This document shows, piece after piece, positions 54,072 to 63,373 of a DNA stretch of 64,000 nt (position 1 is the stretch's first letter; each line of letters opens with the position of its first letter). The notes under the pieces were generated by a model. That model had not been told where the DNA came from and searched no databases. It worked only from the letters and a program-made list of their open reading frames with translations. A program made the position numbers and the translations under genes. Source of the DNA: Gordonia tangerina (lineage in GTDB: Bacteria > Actinomycetota > Actinomycetes > Mycobacteriales > Mycobacteriaceae); the NCBI RefSeq assembly GCF_021556435.1, contig NZ_JAKGCU010000010.1:62001-126000 (forward strand), in the 5' to 3' direction.

Positions 54072-56228
54072 GTGACCACCGACGTGACCGCGCCGGTCGC
54101 CAAAAAGGTTCCCAGCGAGCGCACCCACCACGGCGACACGTTCGTCGACGATTACGAGTGGTTGCGCGACAAGGACGATCCCGAGGTCATCGCCTATCTG
54201 GAAGGCCAGAACGCGTTCACCGAGTCGCACACGGCCCAGTTGGACGGCCTACGCAAGGACATCTTCGGCGAGATCAAGAGCCGCACGCAGGAGACGGACA
54301 TGTCGGTCCCGAGTCGCCGTGGCCAGTACTGGTATTACGCCCGCACCGAAGAGGGCAAGCAGTACGCGATCCGATGCCGCTGTCCCATTGTCGATCCCGA
54401 TGACTGGACACCACCGGAGGTGGCCGCCGACGCCTCGCTGCCCGGCGAGGAGGTCCTGCTCGACGCCAACGTGGAAGCCGACGGACACGACTTCTTCAGT
54501 CTCGGCGGGTTGACCGTCAGCGACGATGGGAACTGGCTCGCGTACAGCACCGACATCGTCGGTGACGAGCGATACACCCTGCGATTCAAGGACCTTCGCA
54601 GCGGTGAATTACTCGACGATGTTATCCCGAACACTGCGGGTGGCGCCGTGTGGTCGGCCGACGCGAAGCATGTGTTCTATCAGACCGTCGACGATGCCTG
54701 GCGGCCAGACACGGTGTGGCGGCACGACATCGGTGCCGACGCCGATGATGTTCGCGTCTTCCACGAGCCGGACGAGCGGTTCTGGGTGGGCATGGGAGCC
54801 ACCCGCAGCGACAAGTACCTCATGATCGGGGTGGGCTCCAAGATCACCACCGAGGTATATGTGCTCGCTGCCGACGACCCCACCGGCGAGTTCCGAAGTG
54901 TCGCTCCGCGAGTCGATGGGGTGGAGTACTCGGTGGAACATGCGGTAATCGACGGAACCGATCAGTTCATCATCGTGCACAACGAGATTCGGGACGGGGT
55001 GAAGGCCGAGAACTTTGCGATCGACATCGCGCCGGTCGACGACCCCACGGATCGGCGCGAACTGATCGCGCACGATCCGGACCGTCGGATCGAGGACCTC
55101 GATGCATTCCGCGACTACCTCGTGTTGTCCTACCGTCGAGCGGCACTTCCGAAGTTGGCCATCGCAGACCTTCGCGGCATCGACGGTATACCCACCCTCA
55201 CGGACTTCCATGAGGTCGAGTTCCGTGAAGAGCTGTGCTCGGCCGGGCTGGCAGCGAATCCGGAATGGGTGACGCCGAAACTGCGGATCGGTTACGGGAG
55301 TTTCGTCGACCCGACCGAGGTGCTCGACCTGGACGTGGCCACCGGCGAATTGGTTCTGCTCAAACGGCAGCCGGTGCTCGGTGGGTACGACGCCGCCGAC
55401 TACGTGCAGACGCGGGAATGGGCAACCGCGGGCGACGGCACCCGGATCCCGCTGTCGATCGTGCGGCGCACGACGGTCGACGCCAATCGCCCGGCGCCAC
55501 TGCTGCTCTATGGCTACGGCTCCTATGAGACCAGTATCGACCCGTCGTTCTCGGTGTCGCGGCTGTCATTGCTGGACCGCGGGGTGGTCTTCGCTCTGGC
55601 CCATGTCCGCGGTGGTGGTGAGATGGGCCGCTACTGGTACGACAACGGCAAGACACTGACCAAGAAGAACACCTTCACCGATTTCGTCGACGCAGCGCGC
55701 CATCTCGTCGACACTCAGTGGACGACACCGCAACAGATGGTGGCCGAGGGCGGCTCGGCAGGCGGTCTGTTGATGGGCGCGGTCACGAATCTGGCGCCGG
55801 AACTGTTCAACGGCATCCTCGCGTCGGTTCCGTTCGTCGACGCCCTCACCTCGATCCTCGATCCGTCGCTGCCGCTGACGGTCATCGAATGGGACGAGTG
55901 GGGAAACCCTCTGCACGATCCGGATGTGTACGCCTATATGCGTTCTTACTCACCATACGAGAACGTCGAGGCGAAGCCATATCCGCCGATCCTCGCGCTC
56001 ACCTCACTCAACGACACCCGGGTGTTGTTCACCGAGGCGGCAAAATGGGTTGCGCGACTGCAAGAACTGAGCACCTCGGGGAATCCGATCCTGCTCAAGA
56101 CGGAGATGTCGGCCGGCCACGGCGGTGTCAGCGGGCGGTACAAGCAGTGGGAGGAAGTGGCCTTCGAGTTGGCGTGGATTCTGCAGCAGACTGGTGCGGT
56201 GAAGCCTTCGGCACCGCTGGTCGAGTAG
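54072..56228 (+). CDS. ptrB: Oligopeptidase B-like S9 peptidase
   Basis: 718 residues. An N-terminal seven-bladed propeller (to about 430) is followed by an alpha/beta-hydrolase domain with nucleophile in GGSAGGLLMG, Asp in LTSLNDTRV and His in AGHGGVSGRY. The YEWLRDKDDPEVIAYLEGQNAF opening is typical of oligopeptidase B, which cleaves short peptides after basic residues; the intracellular location fits the lack of a signal. The last codons and the TAG come from a REP sequence (GCTGGTCGAGTAG), which suggests the repeat inserted at or replaced the original 3' end. Confidence 0.92.
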   Translation: MTTDVTAPVAKKVPSERTHHGDTFVDDYEWLRDKDDPEVIAYLEGQNAFTESHTAQLDGLRKDIFGEIKSRTQETDMSVPSRRGQYWYYARTEEGKQYAIRCRCPIVDPDDWTPPEVAADASLPGEEVLLDANVEADGHDFFSLGGLTVSDDGNWLAYSTDIVGDERYTLRFKDLRSGELLDDVIPNTAGGAVWSADAKHVFYQTVDDAWRPDTVWRHDIGADADDVRVFHEPDERFWVGMGATRSDKYLMIGVGSKITTEVYVLAADDPTGEFRSVAPRVDGVEYSVEHAVIDGTDQFIIVHNEIRDGVKAENFAIDIAPVDDPTDRRELIAHDPDRRIEDLDAFRDYLVLSYRRAALPKLAIADLRGIDGIPTLTDFHEVEFREELCSAGLAANPEWVTPKLRIGYGSFVDPTEVLDLDVATGELVLLKRQPVLGGYDAADYVQTREWATAGDGTRIPLSIVRRTTVDANRPAPLLLYGYGSYETSIDPSFSVSRLSLLDRGVVFALAHVRGGGEMGRYWYDNGKTLTKKNTFTDFVDAARHLVDTQWTTPQQMVAEGGSAGGLLMGAVTNLAPELFNGILASVPFVDALTSILDPSLPLTVIEWDEWGNPLHDPDVYAYMRSYSPYENVEAKPYPPILALTSLNDTRVLFTEAAKWVARLQELSTSGNPILLKTEMSAGHGGVSGRYKQWEEVAFELAWILQQTGAVKPSAPLVE

Positions 56229-56293
56229 TCGCGAGGCCTGCCGTCCGCTGGTCGAGTAGACGCGAGCCGCTAGGCGAGCGGCGTATCGAGACC
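56216..56293. repeat. REP-type repeat overlapping the ptrB stop
   Basis: GCTGGTCGAGTAG occurs at 56216 and 56247, the second leading through GCGAGC to GTATCGAGACC. Same family as the tandem array at 30048-30426. Confidence 0.85.
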
Positions 56294-56304
56294 CCCGCTT
56301 CGAC

Positions 56305-56410
56305 GCCGACAGAACCCCGAAAATCACCGAGAGAACCCACCGTCTTGGATGACGGCCCGCGCTGTGTGACGCGGGTGGGTTCTCTCGGTGTTTTTCGGGG
56401 TTCTGTCGGC
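56305..56410. repeat. Long inverted repeat (37-base arms) between ptrB and the MFS gene
   Basis: Arms 56305-56341 and 56374-56410 are complementary at all but one position. The 32-base loop contains its own CCCGCG/CGCGGG stem. It sits between two convergent genes, so it could serve as terminator, but arms this long suggest a MITE-like or other mobile-type element. Confidence 0.85.
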
Positions 56411-56450
56411 CGCCGTGCTGGTGGCGATCAGGACGTGGGTGCCGGCGGTC

Positions 56451-58007
56451 CTAGTGCATGATGATCGGCGCCGGCTGATCCATGTCCTCTTCGATCAGCG
56501 GCGAGGCGATCTTCTTGCGCGGCAGGAACAGCGCCGGGATGAAGGTCAAAGCGATCAGGACCACCGAGACCAGGAAGGTGGACCCGAAGACATCGGCAGC
56601 CGACTCGAAGAACGACGGCGGCAGGGCAGTGCCCTGCATCTCCGGTGGCAGGTTCTGCGGCGCGGTGTTCGACGTGATCGCGATACCGGCCTGCATGCTG
56701 CCGGCCAACCCGCTGGCCAGGACCACCGAGATCACCGCGGAACCGATCGACGACGAGCTCTGCTGCACCACGTTCATCAGCGTGGAGCCATCGGGGACCT
56801 GGGCGTTGTTCAGCGTCGCCAACGCGGCGGACATGATCGGCATCATCGTCATACCCATGCCGAGACCCTGCACGAACAGTGCACCGCACAGCAGCAGGTA
56901 CGAGGTCTCTGCGCCGAGGAAGACGAACACACTCATGCCCGCCGTCAACAGCACGATGCCGGTCAGGACGAACTTTCCGGGCCCGATCTTGTCGGTCATG
57001 CGACCTGCGATCGGCATTGTGATCATCGCGCCCAAGCCCTGCGGCGCCAGCAACAAGCCGGCGGTCAGGGTCGATTCACCGCGCACGCCGATGAAGTACT
57101 GCGGGAACAGCAGTGCGGCACCGAAGAAGGCGATCATGAACAACGTCATCGTGATGACCGCGATCGACAGGGTGCGGTTGCGGAACAGTCGCAGATCCAA
57201 CAGCGGCTTGTCGGTGTGCAGTGCGTGCCAGATGAAGCCGACGATCAGAACGGCGCCGATAATGGCGGGGATCAACACGCCCGCGGTCATGAATGTGCGA
57301 TGTTCGGCGCTCGATGACACACCGAAAAGGAACAGTGCCAGACCGGGCGAGAGCAGCAGCAGGCCGACGATGTCGATCTTCGGTCGGCTTGTCTCCTCGT
57401 CATCGCGCAGCACAAACCACGAGTAGACCAGGGCGAGGATGCCGATCGGCACGTTGATCAGGAACACCCAGTGCCAGCTGGCCTTCTCGATGAGCAGGCC
57501 ACCGAGGATCGGACCGCCGATGGGTCCGAGCAGCATCGGGATACCCAGGACCGCCATCACCGAGCCGACCCGCTCCGGACCGGCGGCCTTGGTCAGGATC
57601 ATCATGCCGATGGGCATCAGCATGCCGCCGCCGAGGCCCTGGATGACGCGGAACGCCACGAGTGAGCCGATGTTCCAGGCGAGCGCGCACAGTACCGAGC
57701 CGAGGATGAACAGCACGAGTGAGGTGAGGTACACCTTCTTGGTGCCGAATCGGGATGCCGCCCAACTGGACAGCGGGATCACCGCGGCGAGCGCCAGAGT
57801 GTAGCCGGTGGCGGTCCACGCCGCACCCGCGGCGTCGGTGTTGAACTCCTGCTGAAAGGTGTTCTGCGCGACCGCCACCACGGTGACGTCGAGAATCGAC
57901 ATGATGGCGCCGAGCACCACCACACCGGCAACCATCAGGACATGCCGGTCCAGTTTGGTGTCCGGTGGGCCCGCATGTGCGTGCGCCGGAGACGAAGAGG
58001 AGGTCAT
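56451..58007 (-). CDS. DHA2-family MFS multidrug transporter (EmrB/QacA-like)
   Basis: 518 residues with 14 membrane segments. The DHA2 motifs are LDVTVVAVAQNTFQQEF in helix 1, WTATGYTLALAAVIPLSSWAASRFGTKKVYL, and the antiporter motif C region GPIGGPILGGLLIEKASWHWVFLINVP. It should expel drugs or organic toxins against protons. The ATG at 58007 overlaps the stop of the MarR gene by 4 bases, so pump and repressor are one unit. The frame upstream runs through the MarR gene and is not used. Confidence 0.93.
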   Translation of the reverse strand: MTSSSSPAHAHAGPPDTKLDRHVLMVAGVVVLGAIMSILDVTVVAVAQNTFQQEFNTDAAGAAWTATGYTLALAAVIPLSSWAASRFGTKKVYLTSLVLFILGSVLCALAWNIGSLVAFRVIQGLGGGMLMPIGMMILTKAAGPERVGSVMAVLGIPMLLGPIGGPILGGLLIEKASWHWVFLINVPIGILALVYSWFVLRDDEETSRPKIDIVGLLLLSPGLALFLFGVSSSAEHRTFMTAGVLIPAIIGAVLIVGFIWHALHTDKPLLDLRLFRNRTLSIAVITMTLFMIAFFGAALLFPQYFIGVRGESTLTAGLLLAPQGLGAMITMPIAGRMTDKIGPGKFVLTGIVLLTAGMSVFVFLGAETSYLLLCGALFVQGLGMGMTMMPIMSAALATLNNAQVPDGSTLMNVVQQSSSSIGSAVISVVLASGLAGSMQAGIAITSNTAPQNLPPEMQGTALPPSFFESAADVFGSTFLVSVVLIALTFIPALFLPRKKIASPLIEEDMDQPAPIIMH

Positions 58008-58573
58008 GAGGTGACTTTCTGTGTGTTGTCCTGGAACGGGCGGGCAGAAGCGTCGGGCATCCCGTCGCCGTGGAGTCCGGCGAAGTAGTCCACCTCGTTG
58101 TCGACGATGGCGGCCAACGCCGCTCCGAGGTCGACCTGGAGAGGTTCGGGGAGTCCGGCCACGAAGGTGCGCAGAAGCTCTCGATGGATGTCCACGTGGG
58201 AGGTGATCACGTCGCTGCCCTCGGCGGTGAGGGATACGCGCTTGACGCGGCGGTCGGTCGCATCTTCGCGACGGTCGACGAGCCCGGCACCGACGAGTTT
58301 GTCGACGGTGCGGCCTGCTGCCGCCAGAGAGAGGTTGATGTGGTCGGCGATCTCGTTCAACGACATCGATTCGGCGCCGTCGCCGTGCGCTCCGAGCGCG
58401 AACATCACGCGCATTTGCGAGAACGTCAGATCGGCCGCGGCCAGCGAGTCCATCGTCTGCGCTTTGGCAACGCACGCCAGTCGATCGAGGAACTCGGTCA
58501 ATTTGCCGGTGGTGGCGTCGACAGATCCCGAGGTAGCCGAAGGGTCGTCGACAGACGGGGTGTTCGAGAGCAC
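58004..58573 (-). CDS. MarR-family repressor of the MFS pump
   Basis: 189 residues. The winged helix is visible: LTFSQMRVMFAL, LNEIADHINLSLAAAGRTVDKLVGAGLVDRREDATDRRVKRVSLTAEG. MarR proteins bind their own promoter and release it with aromatic ligands. The pump follows with a 4-base overlap. A perfect 7-5-7 palindrome lies 44 bases upstream of the start, its probable operator. Confidence 0.92.
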   Translation of the reverse strand: MLSNTPSVDDPSATSGSVDATTGKLTEFLDRLACVAKAQTMDSLAAADLTFSQMRVMFALGAHGDGAESMSLNEIADHINLSLAAAGRTVDKLVGAGLVDRREDATDRRVKRVSLTAEGSDVITSHVDIHRELLRTFVAGLPEPLQVDLGAALAAIVDNEVDYFAGLHGDGMPDASARPFQDNTQKVTS

Positions 58574-58616
58574 TGATAAAAGCTAACGCCTACGCAACTA
58601 TTTCTTCAACGCAATC

Positions 58617-58635
58617 TATGGTGAGATCCACCATA
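58617..58635. promoter_or_regulatory. MarR operator TATGGTG-N5-CACCATA
   Basis: A perfect 19-base palindrome in the promoter region of the MarR-pump operon. Confidence 0.65.
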
Positions 58636-58698
58636 AGCTCTCGCGCCGAGTGACCGGGCTCACCGGACGTGTTCGCGATCGCTTGGTCAACGGTCCTC

Positions 58699-58728
58699 TG
58701 CCACTCGTCGTCGAAACGACGAGTGGCA
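58699..58728. other. Perfect 13-base hairpin upstream of the peroxidase gene
   Basis: TGCCACTCGTCGT and its exact complement around a 4-base CGAA loop. No T-tract. It may block readthrough between the divergent pump operon and the peroxidase gene or shape its leader. Confidence 0.65.
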
Positions 58729-58765
58729 CCCGGGTCTTTGTCGCGAGGGACTACCGTCGGGTGCC

Positions 58766-59248
58766 ATGAGCAATGTCAAGGACATCCCCGTCAAGGCGCT
58801 CGACGGCAGCGCACTGAACCTCGCCGATTTCGCCGGCCCGTTGCTGGTGGTCAACGTCGCCAGCAAGTGTGGCCTGACGCCGCAGTACACCGGACTGGAA
58901 GAGATCGCCAAGACCTATGGCGAGCGCGGTCTGACCGTCCTCGGGATGCCGTGCAACCAGTTCATGGGCCAGGAGCCCGGCAGCGCCGAGGAGATCGCCA
59001 CTTTCTGCTCGACCACCTACGGCGTCACGTTCCCGCTGCTGGAGAAGGCAGATGTGAAGGGCGACGATCAACACCCGCTGTACTCGGCCCTGACCCAGAC
59101 CGCCGATGCCGACGGGGAGGCAGGCGACGTGCAGTGGAACTTCGAGAAATTCCTGGTGAACGCCGACGGCACCGTGGTCAACCGCTTCCGTCCGCGCACC
59201 GAGCCGACCGACCCGGCCGTGGTGTCGGCCATCGAAGCCGTCCTCTAG
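58766..59248 (+). CDS. Glutathione-peroxidase-fold thiol peroxidase
   Basis: 160 residues. The Cys-Gpx signature: peroxidatic Cys35 in VNVASKCGLTPQY, GMPCNQFMGQEPG, and WNFEKFLVNADG carrying the Trp/Asn of the tetrad. Actinobacteria lack glutathione, so thioredoxin or mycothiol systems are the likely reductants. The ATG at 58766 follows TACCGT by 8 bases. A terminator hairpin follows the stop. Confidence 0.92.
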   Translation: MSNVKDIPVKALDGSALNLADFAGPLLVVNVASKCGLTPQYTGLEEIAKTYGERGLTVLGMPCNQFMGQEPGSAEEIATFCSTTYGVTFPLLEKADVKGDDQHPLYSALTQTADADGEAGDVQWNFEKFLVNADGTVVNRFRPRTEPTDPAVVSAIEAVL

Positions 59249-59268
59249 CCCACCCGTCCCATCCCCGC

Positions 59269-59298
59269 CCGAGTGGACGCCCTGTCGCGTCCACTCGG
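59269..59298 (+). terminator. Hairpin after the peroxidase gene
   Basis: CCGAGTGGACG and its complement CGTCCACTCGG around 8 bases, about 20 bases after the stop. Confidence 0.7.
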
Positions 59299-59396
59299 CT
59301 GGTGGAGTCACGAGTCATGGCGCCCGCTCGACGGGGGGCGACCAACCGGTAAGCTGAGCGCGGAACTGCGCACCTGTGAGAACGGAGCAACTGCCC

Positions 59397-59636
59397 ATGG
59401 CGCGAGTGGTGGTCGATGTGATGCCGAAGGCTGAGATCCTTGATCCGCAGGGCCAGGCCATCGTGGGGGCCCTGGGCCGCTTGGGATTCTCTGGAATCGC
59501 CGACGTCCGACAGGGCAAGCGCTTCGAGATCGAGGTCGACGAGAACGTCGACGATGTGACCCTCGAGCGCATCGCCGAGGAGCTCCTCACCAACACGGTG
59601 ATCGAGAACTTCAACGTCTCACGGGTCGCGGAGTAA
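59397..59636 (+). CDS. purS: FGAM synthase subunit PurS
   Basis: 79 residues. PurS bridges PurQ and PurL in the three-subunit phosphoribosylformylglycinamidine synthase. The pattern [30 protein letters not shown] and [12 protein letters not shown] is characteristic. GGAG precedes the ATG; the frame extends 7 codons upstream. The stop is 7 bases before purQ. Confidence 0.94.
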   Translation: MARVVVDVMPKAEILDPQGQAIVGALGRLGFSGIADVRQGKRFEIEVDENVDDVTLERIAEELLTNTVIENFNVSRVAE

Positions 59637-59643
59637 ATCGACG

Positions 59644-60324
59644 ATGACAGCTCGTATCGGGGTCATCACCTTCCCGGGAACGCTCGACGACGTCGACGCG
59701 GTCCGCGCTGCCCGACTGGCCGGCGCCGAGCCGGTGGAGCTGTGGCACGGCGACGCTGACCTGAAGTCGGTCGATGCGGTGATCGTGCCCGGCGGTTTCT
59801 CCTACGGTGACTACCTGCGCGCCGGTGCCATCGCCCGATTCGCCCCGGTGATGGGTTCGGTTGTCGACGCCGCCGCCAAGGGCATGCCGGTTCTGGGTAT
59901 CTGCAACGGCTTCCAGGTGCTGTGCGAGGCAGGGCTGCTGCCCGGAGCGCTGACCCGCAACGAGGGTCTGCACTTCATCTGCCGCGACGAGTGGCTCAAG
60001 GTGCAGTCCAACACCACCGCATGGACCACCCGTTTCGAACTCGGCGCCGACATCCTCATCCCGCTGAAATCCGGCGAGGGCCGCTACGTGGCACCACAGG
60101 ACAAGCTCGAGGAACTCGAGGGCGAAGGCCGGATCGTGTTCACCTACTCCGGCGGCAACCCGAACGGCTCGTCACTGGACATCGCGGGCATCTCCAGCGC
60201 CGACGGTCGCATCGTCGGGCTGATGCCGCACCCCGAACACGCCACCGAGCCGCTAACCGGTCCCAGTGACGACGGTCTGGGTCTGTTCTACTCCGTCATA
60301 GATTCGGTACTGGCCGCGGCTTGA
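59644..60324 (+). CDS. purQ: FGAM synthase glutaminase subunit PurQ
   Basis: 226 residues. Triad glutamine amidotransferase: nucleophile Cys87 in [11 protein letters not shown] and His/Glu in [10 protein letters not shown]. It supplies ammonia to PurL. Closely follows purS, so one transcript. purL itself is not in the window, so the third subunit is encoded elsewhere. Confidence 0.96.
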   Translation: MTARIGVITFPGTLDDVDAVRAARLAGAEPVELWHGDADLKSVDAVIVPGGFSYGDYLRAGAIARFAPVMGSVVDAAAKGMPVLGICNGFQVLCEAGLLPGALTRNEGLHFICRDEWLKVQSNTTAWTTRFELGADILIPLKSGEGRYVAPQDKLEELEGEGRIVFTYSGGNPNGSSLDIAGISSADGRIVGLMPHPEHATEPLTGPSDDGLGLFYSVIDSVLAAA

Positions 60325-60328
60325 TCCG

Positions 60329-61003
60329 ATGACATCGGTGATCATGGTGGCGATCGGCGCCGCCATGCTGGTGGTGGCGGCCTTCGCATTTCGTCTGACG
60401 TCGCGGATGGGCGCAGTGGCGATCCTGCTGGGGGCGATCAGCCTCGGCGTGGCCTACGACAACATCGCCGTCGCGGTCGGCCGGTTGGTTGGCTACGGCG
60501 ACACCCTGTCGGCGATCAACCTGCCGCGCTTCTGGATTCACGCGATCGCGATGCCCCTCCTGATCGTCGTCGCCGGCAACCTCGTCGGTCGCCTCGGTGT
60601 GGAGCAGGCACGCACCCGCAACGTCACCCTCGGTGGATGGGCGCTGGTCGTCATGCTGATGGTGATCGGGTTCGTCGAGGACGTGGTGCGCCTCGATCTC
60701 GAACCAGAGGACGCCGGTGACGCCCTGCGGTATGTCAACGCCGGTTTCGACGGACCGCCACTACCGGCCATCATCACCGTGCTCGCAATTCTGGTCCTCG
60801 GCGTGATGGCGTTCCGCTACGCCGGATTCCCATGGCTGTTCGTCGGTGCGCTGGTCATGCTGATCGCCGCACCGATCGGCAGCATGCTGCTGTGGGTCGG
60901 CAACCTCGGCGAACTCGTGCTGATGCTGTCCATGCTGGTGACCATGGCGGCCGTCGGGGGTCTACCCGTCCCGACCACGCGGCCGATTCCGCGACCGAGA
61001 TGA
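60329..61003 (+). CDS. Integral membrane protein of unknown function
   Basis: 224 residues with six hydrophobic segments (about 3-20, 28-50, 68-88, 102-120, 150-170, 178-210). A conserved-looking basic/aromatic stretch [17 protein letters not shown] lies in the middle and the C-terminus is Pro/Arg-rich ([11 protein letters not shown]). The start is 4 bases after the purQ stop, so it rides with purSQ. I do not recognise a family. Confidence 0.7.
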   Translation: MTSVIMVAIGAAMLVVAAFAFRLTSRMGAVAILLGAISLGVAYDNIAVAVGRLVGYGDTLSAINLPRFWIHAIAMPLLIVVAGNLVGRLGVEQARTRNVTLGGWALVVMLMVIGFVEDVVRLDLEPEDAGDALRYVNAGFDGPPLPAIITVLAILVLGVMAFRYAGFPWLFVGALVMLIAAPIGSMLLWVGNLGELVLMLSMLVTMAAVGGLPVPTTRPIPRPR

Positions 61004-61028
61004 CACCGAAGAGATCGGAGGCCCTGTT

Positions 61029-62297
61029 GTGACCACCTTGACCACCACCGCGACGGCTGCGGGACTCGGCGAATTCATCGACGCCTCGCCGTCGCCGTTC
61101 CATGTCTGCGCAACCGTCGCCGCGCAACTGGAGTCGGCCGGCTACACCCGCCTCGCCGAGGATGACCAGTGGGCTGCGCTCGCCGGACGTCATTACGTCA
61201 TCCGGGGTGGGTCGATCATCGCCTGGGATGCGGGAGACGGCAACACCTTCCGTATCGTCGGCGGCCACACCGACAGCCCGAACCTGCGGGTCAAGCAGAA
61301 ACCCGGACGCACGTCCGCGGGGATCGGCATGGTGGCGCTGGAGCCCTACGGCGGAGCATGGCTCAACTCATGGCTCGACCGCGACCTCGGAATATCGGGG
61401 CGGCTGGCTTACCGAGCCGGCGACCGCGTGGACCACGTGCTTGTGCACGTCACCGAACCGGTGATCCGGGTGCCGCAACTGGCGATCCACCTGTCAGAGG
61501 ACCGCAAGGGTGTCACCCTGGACCCGCAGCGCCATCTCGACGGCATCTGGTCGTTGGACAGCGACGCACCCGACGTGCTCGAGTGGACCGCCGGCTACGC
61601 CGGGATCGACCCCGCCACCGTGCTCGGCTGGGAACTGATGACCCACGATGTGGCGCCCAGCCGGCTGATCGGCGCTGACGACGAGTTGCTGAGCGCGCCG
61701 CGGCTGGACAACCAGGGCACCTGTTACGCCGGTCTGCGAGCGCTGCTCGACGGCGCGCCCACGATCCCGACGCGGGTGTTGGCGCTGTTCGACCACGAGG
61801 AGGTCGGCAGCGGCTCGGAACGCGGTGCCGCCTCGGATTTCCTGGCGACGATCATCGAACGAATCGTGTTGGCCCGTGGAGGATCTCGAGCGGACTATCT
61901 GCAGGCTATGGCCGGCAGTGTGTGCGTCTCCGGTGACATGGCGCACGCCACCCACCCCAACTACCCGGAGCGGCATGAACCGGCACACCGGATCGCGGTC
62001 AACGGCGGCCCGGTGCTGAAGGTCAATCAGAATTTGCGCTATGCGTCGGATGCGTTGGGGGAGGCGATCTTCGCCGTCGCGTGCGAAGCCGCCGGAGTGC
62101 CGATGCAGCGGTACACGCATCGCGCCGACCTGCCCTGTGGCTCAACGATCGGTCCGATCACCGCAGCCCGAACAGGCTTGACGACCATCGACGTCGGCGC
62201 TCCGCAGCTGGCCATGCACAGCGCGCGCGAACTGATGGGCGCCGGTGACGTGCCGATGTATTCGGCTGCGCTGCAGGCCTTTCTGGGCGAGCCCTGA
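61029..62297 (+). CDS. M18-family aspartyl aminopeptidase
   Basis: 422 residues. The binuclear-zinc M18 layout is clear: [15 protein letters not shown] (His and first Asp), [25 protein letters not shown] (catalytic Glu-Glu), [18 protein letters not shown] and [20 protein letters not shown]. It removes N-terminal Asp/Glu from peptides in the cytoplasm. Start is the GTG at 61029, 25 bases after the membrane protein stop. Confidence 0.95.
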   Translation: MTTLTTTATAAGLGEFIDASPSPFHVCATVAAQLESAGYTRLAEDDQWAALAGRHYVIRGGSIIAWDAGDGNTFRIVGGHTDSPNLRVKQKPGRTSAGIGMVALEPYGGAWLNSWLDRDLGISGRLAYRAGDRVDHVLVHVTEPVIRVPQLAIHLSEDRKGVTLDPQRHLDGIWSLDSDAPDVLEWTAGYAGIDPATVLGWELMTHDVAPSRLIGADDELLSAPRLDNQGTCYAGLRALLDGAPTIPTRVLALFDHEEVGSGSERGAASDFLATIIERIVLARGGSRADYLQAMAGSVCVSGDMAHATHPNYPERHEPAHRIAVNGGPVLKVNQNLRYASDALGEAIFAVACEAAGVPMQRYTHRADLPCGSTIGPITAARTGLTTIDVGAPQLAMHSARELMGAGDVPMYSAALQAFLGEP

Positions 62298-62307
62298 CCG
62301 CCTGGGA

Positions 62308-63147
62308 TCAATAGGTGCGAGCGTAACCGAGTACGTCGTCGACGTAGTCCATCGAATTGTTGTAGCGCAGGATCGCGCTCACCTGAGCACGTGGATTGCG
62401 CAGGTCGCCGTGATCGTCGCACAGGTAGGTCGCGGTTGTCAGCGCCGCGTCGAAGACGTTCTGCGGGTCGGCCTTCCCGTCGCCGTTCCCGTCCGCCGCG
62501 TAATGTTCCCAGGTCGACGGGAGGAACTGCATCGGGCCCACCGCCCGGTCGTAGCGGGTGTCGCCGTCGAGCTCGCCACCGTCGGTGTCGGCGATCACCT
62601 CGTTGCCTGCCAGGGTGCCGTTGAGGATCGGTCCGTAGATCGGCGCCCGGAGATCTCCGGTGGACGGGTCGACGTCCCCGTTGTTCGCGTGATGGGATTC
62701 CACCCGACCGATCCCCGCGATCATCGGCCACTCGATGCCGCAGCTAGGGTCTGTCCGCGCTATCGACTGTGCAGCATCACGATAGGCATCATAGTTGGCC
62801 ACCGGGACCGCTCCACTGACGACACTGGCGGGCTCGGGTGGCGGCGGTGGGGGTGCCGGTGGTGGCGGTGGGGGTGGTGCAGCAGGCGACGTGGCGGCCT
62901 CCGGGGGCAGCGGATCGGGTGCCGGTGTCGCCACCGAGTCAACCGTCGAGGCCAGCGGTGCTGCGGACTGCCCGGCACCCGCGGTGGTGGTGGCCGCCGC
63001 AGCCAGGACGCCCAGAGGGACGACGGTGGCGGCCAGCCATGGCGGGCGGGGCCGGCGTGATCGGTGCGACCGGCTGCGCGAGGGTGCTGACGTCGGACCA
63101 GGGATTCCGGCGAACGGCAACGAACGCGGAGCGGAGTGCTTTCCCAA
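62308..63147 (-). CDS. Membrane-linked lytic transglycosylase (SLT/MltB-type)
   Basis: 279 residues if the start is the TTG at 63147, giving MGKHSAPRS, an opening common in actinobacterial wall proteins; GAGG lies about 9 bases before it. A basic stretch and one hydrophobic segment (about 35-55) form a signal or anchor, followed by a Pro-rich linker and a goose-lysozyme-like domain: IGRVESHHANNG (catalytic Glu), RAVGPMQFLPSTWE, NGDGKADPQNVFDAALTTATYLC. It cuts glycan strands of peptidoglycan. The upstream frame to 63513 has no good start. Confidence 0.82.
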   Translation of the reverse strand: MGKHSAPRSLPFAGIPGPTSAPSRSRSHRSRRPRPPWLAATVVPLGVLAAAATTTAGAGQSAAPLASTVDSVATPAPDPLPPEAATSPAAPPPPPPPAPPPPPPEPASVVSGAVPVANYDAYRDAAQSIARTDPSCGIEWPMIAGIGRVESHHANNGDVDPSTGDLRAPIYGPILNGTLAGNEVIADTDGGELDGDTRYDRAVGPMQFLPSTWEHYAADGNGDGKADPQNVFDAALTTATYLCDDHGDLRNPRAQVSAILRYNNSMDYVDDVLGYARTY

Positions 63148-63373
63148 ACGGATCAACCTCGCGGACAACGATTTCGGACAATACGGGCCGGCACACAAGC
63201 CCGGTTGGCCATGGCCGCGCCCGACCGTACCCGAAACCCGCGCCGTGGTGGGAGCGCGGCGCTGCCGAGTCTGAGAGCTTCCTGACCGCTTGCTGATCGT
63301 CGGCGACGGTACGCAGGTCGAGCGCGTCACACTGTAATTGTGATGCCTGCCACACCGATCGGTGATCGGTAGG
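63148..63373. other. 226-base leader and spacer of the transglycosylase gene
   Basis: On the minus strand a TACAGT -10-like box (63331-63336) would give a leader of about 175 bases before the TTG start. The leader is GC-rich and foldable. TCACA-N7-TGTGA overlaps the -10 box. No small gene with a ribosome site is seen. Confidence 0.4.

Noticed and set aside
63148..63330. Confident ydaO (c-di-AMP) riboswitch
   Set aside because: I could not recognise the conserved core by eye; left as a check in the findings.
62939..63355. 138-residue minus-strand frame overlapping the transglycosylase N-terminus
   Set aside because: It is a shadow in another frame; the transglycosylase frame carries the anchor, linker and catalytic domain.
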